DNA of 7,582 bases, taken from assembly GCA_017964345.1 (NCBI GenBank), contig JAGCSD010000109.1, forward strand, positions 1 through 7,582. The letters are read 5' to 3'. A program made the translations under genes and the position numbers. The notes under the pieces are model-generated. The model searched no databases, had not been told where the DNA came from, and saw only the letters and a list, made by a program, of their open reading frames with translations. Shown here in pieces: positions 1 to 6,401 of this stretch; position 1 is the first letter of the stretch, and every line of letters begins with the position of its first letter. The DNA comes from Clostridia bacterium (GTDB taxonomy: Bacteria > Bacillota > Clostridia > Christensenellales > QALW01).

Positions 1-25
1 AAGCACCCGCACGGGTGCTTTTTTT
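1..25 (+). terminator. Intrinsic terminator of an upstream gene
   Basis: Perfect 8-bp inverted repeat AAGCACCC (1-8) and GGGTGCTT (13-20) around a GCAC loop, followed directly by a T run to 25. The gene it ends lies before the window, so its identity cannot be seen. Confidence 0.85.
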
Positions 26-26
26 C

Positions 27-55
27 TTGCCATTTCGCGCGCGGTGTGATAAAAT
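27..55 (+). promoter_or_regulatory. Sigma-A promoter of the yfbR operon
   Basis: TTGCCA at 27-32, a 17-bp spacer and TAAAAT at 50-55, with an extended -10 TG at 47-48. Transcription would start near 62. It directly follows the upstream terminator. Predicted by eye from consensus. Confidence 0.65.
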
Positions 56-68
56 AACAGCAGAAATC

Positions 69-75
69 GGAGGGG
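69..75 (+). promoter_or_regulatory. Ribosome binding site fixing the yfbR start
   Basis: GGAGGGG sits five bases before the ATG at 81. It fixes the start at 81. The reading frame is open back to 15, but an ATG there would lie inside the terminator and upstream of the promoter. Confidence 0.75.
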
Positions 76-80
76 ACCTT

Positions 81-662
81 ATGAGCCGCTTTTTTGCCAT
101 GATGGCACGCATGAAATACATCGAACGCTGGGGGCTGATGCGCTCGTCGCGCAAGGAAAACATACAGGAACATTCCCTGCAGACGGCGATGATCGCCCAC
201 ATGCTCGCACTGATCGGCAATCGTTTTTTCGATAAGCACTATGACGCCGATTCCATTGCCGTCAAAGCCATGTACCACGAGAGTAGCGAGATTTTAACGG
301 GCGATCTGCCCACGCCGATCAAATATTACAACGCCGAAATCAAAACGGCGTACAAGGCGATTGAAAGTGCGGCGACCAAGCAGATATTAGACCTCTTGCC
401 GGAAGATTTCCGGGAGGATTTTCTGCCGATCCTGACCGTACCCGACAGCGAAGAAAAAAAGCTCATCAAATACGCCGACCGCCTGTGCGCGTACCTGAAA
501 TGCGTGGAAGAGGTGCAAACGGGCAACCGTGAGTTTGACGACGCCATGCTGTCGATCAAACGCGATATCGACGCGATATCCGCGCCGGAAGTGAAATATT
601 TCACCGAGCATTTCGTTGAAGCGTTTACGATGACGCTCGATCAGTTAAGGGGGCAGGTATGA
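81..662 (+). CDS. yfbR: YfbR-type HD-domain 5'-deoxynucleotidase
   Basis: The 193-residue product matches E. coli YfbR (199 residues) over its whole length. YfbR is a cytoplasmic metal-dependent phosphohydrolase that turns deoxyribonucleoside 5'-monophosphates into deoxynucleosides in dNTP pool control. Visible signatures are RWGLMR (16-21), ENIQEHSLQ (26-34, metal ligand H31), YHESSE (65-70), TGDLPTP (73-79) and YADRLCAYLKC (131-141, D133 as the distal ligand). An oddity is that the HD doublet reads H66-E67, so the family's aspartate is a glutamate. All other expected residues are present, so an active enzyme is likely. The start at 81 is set by a GGAGGGG site. Its stop overlaps the ATG of the next gene in ATGA, which implies co-translation. 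The family call is firm; the substrate is taken from the family. Confidence 0.92.
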   Translation: MSRFFAMMARMKYIERWGLMRSSRKENIQEHSLQTAMIAHMLALIGNRFFDKHYDADSIAVKAMYHESSEILTGDLPTPIKYYNAEIKTAYKAIESAATKQILDLLPEDFREDFLPILTVPDSEEKKLIKYADRLCAYLKCVEEVQTGNREFDDAMLSIKRDIDAISAPEVKYFTEHFVEAFTMTLDQLRGQV

Positions 663-1441
663 CCATCGGCATTTCCACCGCGTCGCTCTACGGCAAACTG
701 TACACGGAGGACGCGCTCAGGTTTTTCGCGCGAAACAACGTCGCCTGCGCCGAAGTTTTTTTGGCAAGCTTCAGCGAGTACACGCCCGCCTTCGGGGAAA
801 CGCTCGCGCGCGCGCAGGGCGACGTGGAAGTGTATTCGATCCACACGCTCAACAGCCAGTTCGAGCCTCAGCTTTTCTCCCGTTCCGCGCGTCAAAAAGA
901 CGACGCCATGGTCATCTATCGCCAGGCGCTTCAAATCGGCAAACGACTCGGCGCGCGCGTATACGTCCTGCACGGTCCTCAACAGCTCAAATACACCAAG
1001 TATGTGACCGACTATGCTTTCTACGGTCAACGCACGTCCGAATTAGCGGAAATTGCCCAGGAATACGGTATTATGCTCACATGGGAAAATGTGCATTGGA
1101 CGCATTACAACCATCCGTTCTTTATGCGCGCCCTGCGGGAGTACTGCCGCGCGCCGGTATACAACACATTGGATATCAAGCAGGCGGCGCAAAGCGGCGT
1201 GACGGTCAATGAATACATCGAAGACATGGCAGGGCAAATCAAAAACGTCCACGTGGTGGATTTTGACGAAAACGGACATTTGGTCCTGCCCGGACGCGGT
1301 CAATATGATTATCGGGCGCTCAAGCACGCGCTCGGCAGTTCGTATGACGGTCGCGTCATGGTGGAAGTGTACGACGGATGCTATCAAAAACCGGAGGAAA
1401 TCCTGGAGAGCTACCGCCGGCTCCAAGAAGTATGGGAGTGA
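659..1441 (+). CDS. Sugar phosphate isomerase/epimerase-like TIM-barrel protein
   Basis: The 260-residue product has the xylose isomerase-like / AP endonuclease 2 TIM-barrel pattern (COG1082). The usual metal ligands appear at strand ends: E32 (CAEVFL), H62 (YSIHTL), H105 (VLHGP), E143 (TWENV), D172 (NTLDIKQA), H198 (VHVVD) and E236 (MVEVYD). The set supports a divalent-metal enzyme acting on a sugar or sugar phosphate. These folds also serve as inosose dehydratases, epimerases and endonuclease IV, and the sequence alone does not choose among them. There is no signal peptide, so it should be cytoplasmic. The ATG overlaps the yfbR stop and is preceded by AAGGGGG at 647-653. The pair is one operon ending at the 1478-1513 terminator. 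Pairing with a nucleotidase hints at salvage of a (deoxy)ribose-related compound, which is only inference. Confidence 0.85.
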   Translation: MTIGISTASLYGKLYTEDALRFFARNNVACAEVFLASFSEYTPAFGETLARAQGDVEVYSIHTLNSQFEPQLFSRSARQKDDAMVIYRQALQIGKRLGARVYVLHGPQQLKYTKYVTDYAFYGQRTSELAEIAQEYGIMLTWENVHWTHYNHPFFMRALREYCRAPVYNTLDIKQAAQSGVTVNEYIEDMAGQIKNVHVVDFDENGHLVLPGRGQYDYRALKHALGSSYDGRVMVEVYDGCYQKPEEILESYRRLQEVWE

Positions 1442-1477
1442 AAAAACTCTCTCTTTCCGGTCTGATCAAAAGATAAC

Positions 1478-1513
1478 CGGCGCGATGGTCTTTGGCCGTC
1501 GCGCCGAATTTTT
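1478..1513 (+). terminator. Terminator of the yfbR operon
   Basis: CGGCGCGA (1478-1485) pairs perfectly with TCGCGCCG (1499-1506). The stem can extend inward by three more pairs, one of them G-T. It is followed by AATTTTT to 1513. Read on the minus strand the hairpin is followed by a weaker TCTTTTG stretch, so it may also stop transcripts from the converging yfcE gene. The rest of 1442-1588 shows no gene. Confidence 0.85.
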
Positions 1514-1588
1514 ATCGCCCGTTTATTTTTCCTTAAAGATGTGCTTTCCCTGCGCGGGATCCACCCCGGCGAAATTTTCCGCCCCGTT

Positions 1589-2059
1589 TCAGAACGGTAC
1601 CAGCGTCGGCACAATGGATTCCCGCGTGATCGACAGTCGGCAGTACGTCGCCGAAAAATCGTCGCGCGGACGGCAGAGCGAGCCGGGGTTGATAAGCCAT
1701 ATCCCGCCGGAAAACGTCAAGTCCGGCGTGTGCGTGTGCCCATAGCACACAATATCCGCGTTTTGCGCGCGCGCTTCCTCTTTCAGCCGCTCCGACGAGC
1801 TTTCCGCGCCGAAAAGATGCCCGTGCGTTACCAAAATGGTATGTCCCTCCGCCTGAACGGTTCGCTCGCGCGCGCCGGGCGCGTCACAGTTGCCCGCCAC
1901 GCTGACCACGGGACAAATATGCAGGGCGGCGATGTCCTCCGCGTCGCACACGCCGTCGCCGCAATGGATCACCATGTCCGGCTTCTGTGCCTGTACGATC
2001 TCCAGAAACGGAGCGAAAAGAAACGAGCGATGCGTGTCGCTCACCACGAAAACCGTCAT
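1589..2059 (-). CDS. yfcE: YfcE/MJ0936-type metallophosphoesterase
   Basis: The 156-residue product is a small calcineurin-like phosphodiesterase of the YfcE family (B. subtilis YsnB, archaeal MJ0936). All metal-site motifs are present: SDTH (D8, H10), CGDG (D35), GNCD (N57), THGH (H79) and GHTH (H108, H110), followed by NPGS. Family members hydrolyse artificial phosphodiesters with Mn or Ni; their natural substrate is not settled. The length is close to the usual 160-180 residues, and there is no signal or membrane segment. Its ATG overlaps the stop of rdgB in ATGA, and AAAGGAGG lies four bases upstream (complement 2064-2070). It is the second gene of an rdgB-yfcE operon, an arrangement also known from Bacillus (rph-ysnA-ysnB), which supports a housekeeping role. 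Confidence 0.92.
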   Translation of the reverse strand: MTVFVVSDTHRSFLFAPFLEIVQAQKPDMVIHCGDGVCDAEDIAALHICPVVSVAGNCDAPGARERTVQAEGHTILVTHGHLFGAESSSERLKEEARAQNADIVCYGHTHTPDLTFSGGIWLINPGSLCRPRDDFSATYCRLSITRESIVPTLVPF

Positions 2060-2688
2060 GTTTCCTCCTTTTCCGGCGTTTTCCCCGCCCCGAACATTGC
2101 CTCGTCCGCCAGCTTGGCTTCCATCGCGCGCAGCGCCTTGCCGCGATGACTCAGGCTGTTTTTCAGCTCCGGCGCCATGTCCGCCGCGGTCGTTCCGTAG
2201 GCGGGCACATAAAAGATCGGATCATAACCAAATCCGTTTTGTCCCTTTTCCTCAACGCCGATCTCGCCATCAAACGTGTCCTCGGTCTGAAACACACGCC
2301 CGTCCGGCAAGACCAGCGCGATGGCGCACACATAGCGCGCCGCGCGGTTTTCGACGCCCTCCATATTGCGTTTCAGCAGGTCTAAATTTGCCCTGTCAGA
2401 CGCGTCTTTCCCGTCAAGCGAGGCGTAGCGCGCCGAAAGGATGCCCGGTTCGCCGTCCAGCGCGTCCACGCACAGACCGCTGTCGTCCGCGATCGCCGCG
2501 CAGCCGGTCATCTCACAGATCTCCCGCGCTTTTTTCAGCGCGTTTTCGGCAAACGTCACGCCGTCCTCTACGGTTTCATGCTCGATACCCGCTTCCCGCA
2601 GGGTGACCAAATCATCGAAACGGTTTCCTAAGATCTCACGGAATTCCCGCGCCTTGTGCGCATTGTTGGTCGCCAAAATCAGCTTCAA
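2056..2688 (-). CDS. rdgB: RdgB/HAM1 non-canonical purine NTP pyrophosphatase
   Basis: The 210-residue product is the ITP/XTP/dITP pyrophosphatase that removes deaminated purine nucleotides from the cytoplasmic pool by hydrolysis to the monophosphate and pyrophosphate. Signatures are LATNNAHKAREF (5-16, triphosphate binding), FAENALKKA (46-54), ADDSGL (67-72, catalytic and metal D68/D69), GEPGILSARY (79-88), NGFGYDPIF (151-159, base pocket) and SHRGKAL (180-186). It is slightly longer than the usual 195-205 residues, with a charged C-terminal tail. The start codon is TTG at 2688-2686, since no in-frame ATG lies near it. It is supported by AAAGGA nine bases upstream and by the family's MKLILATNN-type N terminus. 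It leads the operon with yfcE. Confidence 0.95.
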   Translation of the reverse strand: MKLILATNNAHKAREFREILGNRFDDLVTLREAGIEHETVEDGVTFAENALKKAREICEMTGCAAIADDSGLCVDALDGEPGILSARYASLDGKDASDRANLDLLKRNMEGVENRAARYVCAIALVLPDGRVFQTEDTFDGEIGVEEKGQNGFGYDPIFYVPAYGTTAADMAPELKNSLSHRGKALRAMEAKLADEAMFGAGKTPEKEET

Positions 2689-2697
2689 ATTCTCTGT

Positions 2698-2703
2698 TCC
2701 TTT
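2698..2703 (-). promoter_or_regulatory. Ribosome binding site supporting the TTG start of rdgB
   Basis: The minus strand reads AAAGGA here, nine bases before TTG at 2688-2686. No in-frame ATG or GTG with better spacing is seen between the promoter and this codon that would also keep the family N terminus. Confidence 0.6.
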
Positions 2704-2710
2704 CTTTCGG

Positions 2711-2739
2711 TTTACGCAACCGATATTATATGCTATAAT
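2711..2739 (+). promoter_or_regulatory. Sigma-A promoter of comF
   Basis: Perfect TATAAT at 2734-2739 with an extended TG at 2731-2732. A weaker -35, TTTACG, lies at 2711-2716 with a 17-bp spacer. Its -10 is three bases from the -10 of the divergent rdgB promoter, so both cannot be occupied at once. Confidence 0.7.
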
Positions 2740-2753
2740 GTGGTATAGTGCAA
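2725..2753 (-). promoter_or_regulatory. Sigma-A promoter of rdgB-yfcE
   Basis: On the minus strand TTGCAC (complement 2748-2753) is followed by exactly 17 bp and TATAAT (complement 2725-2730). This is a near-consensus promoter with a leader of about 30 bases to the TTG codon. It overlaps the comF promoter. Confidence 0.8.
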
Positions 2754-2779
2754 ACTGAATTTTGATTATCGGATAAAAA

Positions 2780-3487
2780 ATGGATTTTTCGGAACGTTTG
2801 GAATACCTCTTCTTCCCGTGGGACGTCAGTTGCGTCTCCTGTCGGGCGGAGCAAACCGAGCCGTGCGGTCTTTGCCGCCGCTGTCTGGGCGAACTGACGC
2901 CGCTCTCCGGCGCGCGTTGTGAAATCTGCCTGGATCCCGTTGCCGCGCCGGGACTTTGCTCTTCCTGTCTGCGAAAAGCGCCCGCCTATGAACGTGTGTA
3001 CGCCTCGTATGTGTTCACCGGTCTGATGCGGCGTCTGATCCACGAGTTCAAATTTCATAACAAACGCTATCTCCGACGCGTGTTTGCGCGCATGGCGCTT
3101 GATACGCTTCCGCCCGCGCTGCTTTCCGCCTGCGCTTATCTGATCCCCGTTCCTGTTTCCCGCACACGCAAGCGCAAGCGCGGCTTTAATCAGGCGGCGC
3201 TTCTTACAAAAGAGCTTTCGCGTCTGACCGGTATTCCCGTTCGGGAAGACGCGCTGTCGCGCAAAGACGGCAACACGCAAACCGCCCTTTTGGATAAATC
3301 TGAGCGTCGAAAAGATATTCGCGGTCTGTATACCGCCGCAGACACTCTGCACGGTGAAACCGTTTTGCTGATCGATGACGTCTGCACGACCGGTGAAACC
3401 CTGCGCGCCTGCTCCGATACCTTAAAACAAGCGGGTGCCGGTAAAATCTACTGTTATACCATCGCCCGCACCGATCTGAAATATTAA
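2780..3487 (+). CDS. comF: ComF-family phosphoribosyltransferase-like protein with zinc ribbons
   Basis: The 235-residue product has the ComFC/GntX layout. An N-terminal cysteine-rich part (C18, C21, C29, C32, C35, C47, C50, C60, C63) should form a double zinc ribbon. A type I phosphoribosyltransferase domain follows, with IPVPVSRTRKRKRGFNQA (122-139), Q167 in the substrate segment, and the PRPP loop VLLIDDVCTTGETL (195-208). ComFC proteins are needed for DNA uptake during natural transformation and may act in primosome or nucleotide processes; the reaction is unproven. The length is typical (about 230). The ATG follows a weak GGAT site, so initiation may be modest. No ComFA helicase gene is present next to it. 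It has its own promoter and terminator, so it is probably monocistronic. Confidence 0.92.
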   Translation: MDFSERLEYLFFPWDVSCVSCRAEQTEPCGLCRRCLGELTPLSGARCEICLDPVAAPGLCSSCLRKAPAYERVYASYVFTGLMRRLIHEFKFHNKRYLRRVFARMALDTLPPALLSACAYLIPVPVSRTRKRKRGFNQAALLTKELSRLTGIPVREDALSRKDGNTQTALLDKSERRKDIRGLYTAADTLHGETVLLIDDVCTTGETLRACSDTLKQAGAGKIYCYTIARTDLKY

Positions 3488-3490
3488 AAC

Positions 3491-3518
3491 GCGTACATAT
3501 CAATATGTGCGCATTTTT
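3491..3518 (+). terminator. Bidirectional terminator between comF and dinB
   Basis: GCGTACATAT (3491-3500) can pair with ATATGTGCGC (3503-3512), with one G-T pair and the tip opened into a loop. It is followed by ATTTTT to 3518. On the minus strand the hairpin is followed by GTTTTAAT, so it can also end the dinB transcript arriving from the other side. Confidence 0.8.
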
Positions 3519-3563
3519 GCATTTGTTTGTGTTTCCGGATGATTTTTGACAAAACACTTCTCT

Positions 3564-4757
3564 CTATTCCAAATCCGTATCCATCAGAGCGCCGAGCTTG
3601 ACCGCCTGCTTGCCGTATTTTTCCCGGATATCCGCCAGCGCGTCCTCCGCGCGGCTCAGCTTATCCCGCCGACCGAGGTCTTCGTCAAACATCGACAACT
3701 GCGCATAGGACGATGTTTCCGGCATCAGCTTACTTCCGCTGACGGTCAACGAGCGCACCGGTTTCCCGTTTAGCATCTGCTCCGCCAGCGCCAAAGCACG
3801 ATCGAATATCTCCCGTCTTAGGTTCGTGGCGTGATCCAGCGCCGCTTGTTTGCTTTCGGAAAAGAAATCGTCATATTTGACCGTCAAGGCGATCTGCGTG
3901 CATTTCACATGATAATACCGCAGGCGCGCGACAAATTCCTCGCATACCAGCAACAGCCCGGTGCGCAGCTGCGCCCGTGTAAGAAGATCGTGCCGGAACG
4001 TCATACCGCAGCTGACCGATTTGGGATTATGCTCCGCATAGGCGGACGCGACCGGTTCCGTTTCCTCCCCGCGGGCATAGGCGGACAGCATCGCGCCCGC
4101 TTTGCCGAGCTTACGCGTCAGCAGACTCGGCGGCGTCTGCGCCAGCTCCCCGATGGTGCCGATCCCCATGCTTTTGAGAACCTTGACCGTACTTCTGCCC
4201 ACGTACAACAGTCTTTCCACCGGCAGAGGCCACACAAGAGAGCGCAGATTTTCCCGCGTAATGACGGTAGTGGCGTCAGGCTTTTTGTAATCGCTGCCGA
4301 GCTTGGCAAGCGATTTGTTAAAGGCGACGCCTATCGAGCAGGTCAAACCCAGCTCTTCCCGAAATCGCGCGCGGATGGTATCGGCTATCGTTTTGCCGTC
4401 ACCGAAGAGCAACCGGCTGTTCGTTACGTCCAGCCAGGATTCGTCGATGCCGAACGGCTCCACTAAGTCTGTATAGTCCCGATAGATCGCGTTGCACCGA
4501 TGCGAATAGTCGGCATACAGGTCATAATGCGGTCTTACGAGCACCAACGCGGGACATTTTTTCTTTGCCTGCCACAACGTTTCCGCCGTGCGAACGTCAA
4601 ACGCCTTTGCCAATTCGTTTTTGGCAAGAATAATGCCGTGGCGTTTGTCCGGATCGCCGCAGACCGCCATCGGCACGTTTTTAAGGCTCGGATCGCGCGC
4701 GCATTCGCAGGAAGCGAAAAACGCGTTGCAGTCACAGTGCAGGACGGTACGATCCAT
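3564..4757 (-). CDS. dinB: Y-family translesion DNA polymerase (Pol IV type)
   Basis: The 397-residue product is a DinB-type error-prone polymerase that copies past damaged bases. Palm carboxylates are D9 (LHCDCNAFFASCE) and D105/E106 (FGIDESWLDVT). F14 sits at the ribonucleotide steric gate. Other marks are YSHRCNAIY (84-92), CSIGVAFNKSLAKLGSD with KPDATTVI after it, and a helix-hairpin-helix-like segment around LLYVGRSTVKVLKSMGIGTIG. The C-terminal part holds QLSMF (353-357), a good beta-clamp binding motif, placing it at the sliding clamp. The length agrees with clostridial members. The ATG overlaps the stop of the upstream flavin reductase gene (TAATG) and has no clear Shine-Dalgarno, so translation probably depends on coupling. 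I saw no LexA-type operator, so SOS control is not supported here. Confidence 0.95.
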   Translation of the reverse strand: MDRTVLHCDCNAFFASCECARDPSLKNVPMAVCGDPDKRHGIILAKNELAKAFDVRTAETLWQAKKKCPALVLVRPHYDLYADYSHRCNAIYRDYTDLVEPFGIDESWLDVTNSRLLFGDGKTIADTIRARFREELGLTCSIGVAFNKSLAKLGSDYKKPDATTVITRENLRSLVWPLPVERLLYVGRSTVKVLKSMGIGTIGELAQTPPSLLTRKLGKAGAMLSAYARGEETEPVASAYAEHNPKSVSCGMTFRHDLLTRAQLRTGLLLVCEEFVARLRYYHVKCTQIALTVKYDDFFSESKQAALDHATNLRREIFDRALALAEQMLNGKPVRSLTVSGSKLMPETSSYAQLSMFDEDLGRRDKLSRAEDALADIREKYGKQAVKLGALMDTDLE

Positions 4758-5245
4758 TACCGATGCGCGCTGACGATACGCCCGAAGAACAGGCTGTGCA
4801 TATCATGCGTGCCGTACCACCGCGCGGCGATGTCCGCGGGCAGGTCGGCTTCTTTCATTTCCATGGCAAAGAGCAGTTCACATTCATAATAGACGGCGCA
4901 CCCGTCAACAAGCGGAACGTCCGTCGTTTCCGCGGGTTTGACCGGCAGTTTTGCCGTTTTATCGGTATCGCGTCCCGAAACGGTGCCGCAAAGCTTCAGT
5001 TCTTCCGCCATCGTTCCTTTTGCCGGGACGCTGACGGTAAACGATTTGGCGTTTTGGAGCAATTCAAATGTGTATCGGCTCCTCCGCACGGGTGCGATAA
5101 AGATTTCCTCTCCCCAATACTGGCTCAGACTGCCCCAGCCGATCGTCATGGTGTTGACCTTCTCCCCGTTTTTTACCGTTAAAAACGCCCCTGTTCCCGA
5201 AAGCTGTTCCAATGTTTCCTGTGCAAAATTTCCGAATCGATACAT
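4757..5245 (-). CDS. Flavin reductase-like FMN-binding split-barrel protein
   Basis: The 162-residue product resembles the DIM6/NTAB flavin reductase family: short cytoplasmic beta-barrel proteins binding FMN and using reduced nicotinamides or other donors. Seen in it are GAFLTV (19-24), NTMTIGWGSLSQYWG (31-45), which is the phosphate-facing FMN segment, and APVRRSRYTFELL (51-63) followed by KSFTVSVP. The natural electron acceptor cannot be told. The start ATG has a strong GGGAGG site seven to eight bases upstream and a promoter before that. It is first in a two-gene operon, its stop overlapping the dinB start by one base. The link with dinB is unusual and may only be shared transcription. 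Many such clostridial genes are simply annotated as flavin reductase. Confidence 0.87.
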   Translation of the reverse strand: MYRFGNFAQETLEQLSGTGAFLTVKNGEKVNTMTIGWGSLSQYWGEEIFIAPVRRSRYTFELLQNAKSFTVSVPAKGTMAEELKLCGTVSGRDTDKTAKLPVKPAETTDVPLVDGCAVYYECELLFAMEMKEADLPADIAARWYGTHDMHSLFFGRIVSAHR

Positions 5246-5283
5246 ACTGTTTCCTCCCGAAAAGTTTCTGACACTTCTTTTTT

Positions 5284-5312
5284 ATTATATCTGTTTTTTT
5301 GCCGTTTTGCAA
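5284..5312 (-). promoter_or_regulatory. Sigma-A promoter of the flavin reductase-dinB operon
   Basis: On the minus strand TTGCAA (5307-5312) is followed by 17 bp rich in A and by a perfect TATAAT (complement 5284-5289). The leader to the ATG at 5245 is about 30 bases. No CGAAC-N4-GTTCG-like LexA box is visible nearby. Confidence 0.8.
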
Positions 5313-5321
5313 GAAAAAAAG

Positions 5322-5350
5322 CACGAAACGCGCAAACCGTCCATATACTA
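5322..5350 (+). promoter_or_regulatory. Candidate sigma-K type promoter of the amidase gene
   Basis: CAC at 5322-5324, 17 bp, then CATATACTA at 5342-5350, which fits the known sigma-K pattern AC-N16/17-CATANNNTA. No acceptable sigma-A -35 lies 16-18 bp before TATACT (5344-5349) or TATAAC (5349-5354). The same spacing recurs before the next gene. The -35 element carries little information, so this is a prediction. Confidence 0.5.
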
Positions 5351-5376
5351 TAACAGGTTTATAAAGGAGGTTTGTT

Positions 5377-6366
5377 ATGCCCACTATTTTTTTAAGTCCG
5401 TCCCTTCAAACCTGGAACCCCGTTATTACCGGCGGTTCCGAAGGTCAATGGATGAATCGGCTGGCGGATTTTTTGGAGCCGTATTTAACAGAGAATCATA
5501 TCGGTTTCACACGCTCCCGTCTGCCTAACACTCTGGCAAACGCCATTGCCGCCTCTAACGCCGGTACATACGATCTGCACCTTGCTCTTCACTCCAACGC
5601 CTCGCCGGAAGAGAAGGCGGGGCAGGCACGCGGCATTCAGGGCTATTATTATCCCACCAGCACAAAAGGCAGACGTGCCGCCGAAGTGCTGACCGATGCC
5701 TTAAAAGCCGTCTATCCCGATCCGGATTTGGTCTATACCGTGCCGTCCACGACCATCGCCGAACTGCGCCGCACCAAAGCGCCCGCCGTGCTGATGGAAA
5801 TCGGATATCACGATAACCGGGACGATGCCGCCTGGCTGATGAGCAATCTGCAAACCGTCGCCGAAGCGCTTGCCAAGGGACTGACGCAGTACTTTTCTCT
5901 GCCGTTCACGCCGGTTTGCACACGCCCGGGAACGCGTCTGTCGGACGCGCCGAACACCGCGCCCGGCGGCTATGTCGTCGTCTGCACGCGGGACGGTTCA
6001 CCTCTCAACCTGCGTGCCGAGCCGAGTCTTGCCGCCACCCGTCTTGCGCAGATCCCCGCCGATCAGCCGATTCTGTTAAACGAGCGCGTGCAGAACGGTT
6101 GGGCGAAGGTGTGGTACAACGCGCTGACCGGCTATGCCGCGGCGGAGTATCTGTGCGTATGTCAAGGCGACAGCACAACGCTTGCGCGCGTGAACACCGA
6201 CGGAAGCAATTTGAACCTGCGTTCCGCTCCGTCGCTTTCCGCGTCGATCATCGGGCGCATTCCCGACAACGCGACCGTCACCGTTCTGGAGCAGGCGGGC
6301 GCGTGGGTGCGCGTGCGCTGGCAGAACATGACCGGGTATGTCATGGGTGAATTTCTGGTGATGTAG
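5377..6366 (+). CDS. N-acetylmuramoyl-L-alanine amidase (Amidase_3) with two SH3b repeats
   Basis: The 329-residue product should cut the bond between N-acetylmuramic acid and L-alanine in peptidoglycan. Residues 1-175 form an Amidase_3 domain with GGSEGQWMN (19-27, likely zinc ligand E22), DLHLALHSNAS (66-76, zinc ligand H72), a GYYYPTSTKG strand (89-98) and APAVLMEIGYHDN (135-147, catalytic E141). The usual GHGG histidine at the first zinc site is absent (TGG at 18-20). Two SH3b repeats follow a short linker, about 199-260 (LNLRAEPS) and 269-329 (LNLRSAPS), and probably bind the wall. There is no signal peptide, so export would need mother-cell lysis or another route, as known for CwlC. A strong AAAGGAGG lies six bases before the ATG. 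Its promoter resembles sigma-K. A role in spore release or cortex remodelling is inferred. Confidence 0.88.
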   Translation: MPTIFLSPSLQTWNPVITGGSEGQWMNRLADFLEPYLTENHIGFTRSRLPNTLANAIAASNAGTYDLHLALHSNASPEEKAGQARGIQGYYYPTSTKGRRAAEVLTDALKAVYPDPDLVYTVPSTTIAELRRTKAPAVLMEIGYHDNRDDAAWLMSNLQTVAEALAKGLTQYFSLPFTPVCTRPGTRLSDAPNTAPGGYVVVCTRDGSPLNLRAEPSLAATRLAQIPADQPILLNERVQNGWAKVWYNALTGYAAAEYLCVCQGDSTTLARVNTDGSNLNLRSAPSLSASIIGRIPDNATVTVLEQAGAWVRVRWQNMTGYVMGEFLVM

Positions 6367-6371
6367 ATCGG

Positions 6372-6401
6372 TCACATTTCAAACGCGCGGCGCATACAAT
6401 A
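6372..6401 (+). promoter_or_regulatory. Candidate sigma-E/sigma-K promoter of the cysteine-rich gene
   Basis: CATACAATA at 6393-6401 fits the -10 of both mother-cell factors. CAC at 6373-6375 is 17 bp upstream (sigma-K geometry, same as for the amidase), and TCACATT at 6372-6378 is 14 bp upstream and matches six of seven positions of the sigma-E -35 (KMATATT). No terminator separates it from the amidase, so read-through is also possible. Confidence 0.55.

Noticed and set aside
15..80. Upstream extension of the yfbR reading frame to an ATG at 15
   Set aside because: That ATG lies inside the upstream terminator and before the promoter, and family alignment plus the GGAGGGG site support the ATG at 81.
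1514..1588. Small gene or second terminator between the yfbR operon and yfcE
   Set aside because: Only a weak GGCG/CGCC pairing around AAATTTTC with no T run, and no start with a ribosome binding site.
1209..1745. Plus-strand open frame of 178 codons
   Set aside because: It runs out of frame through the isomerase-like gene, across its terminator, then antisense to yfcE. It has no family signature.
1541..2606. Long plus-strand frames opposite yfcE and rdgB
   Set aside because: Arginine/proline-rich translations typical of antisense frames in GC-rich DNA. The minus strand encodes two complete conserved enzymes.
3831..4466. 211-codon plus-strand frame opposite dinB
   Set aside because: It is antisense to the conserved polymerase core and has no recognisable domain or ribosome binding site.
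5246..5376. LexA/SOS box upstream of the flavin reductase-dinB operon
   Set aside because: I looked for the Gram-positive CGAAC-N4-GTTCG pattern. Only a loose CGAAACGCGCAAACCG stretch is present, without the right symmetry.
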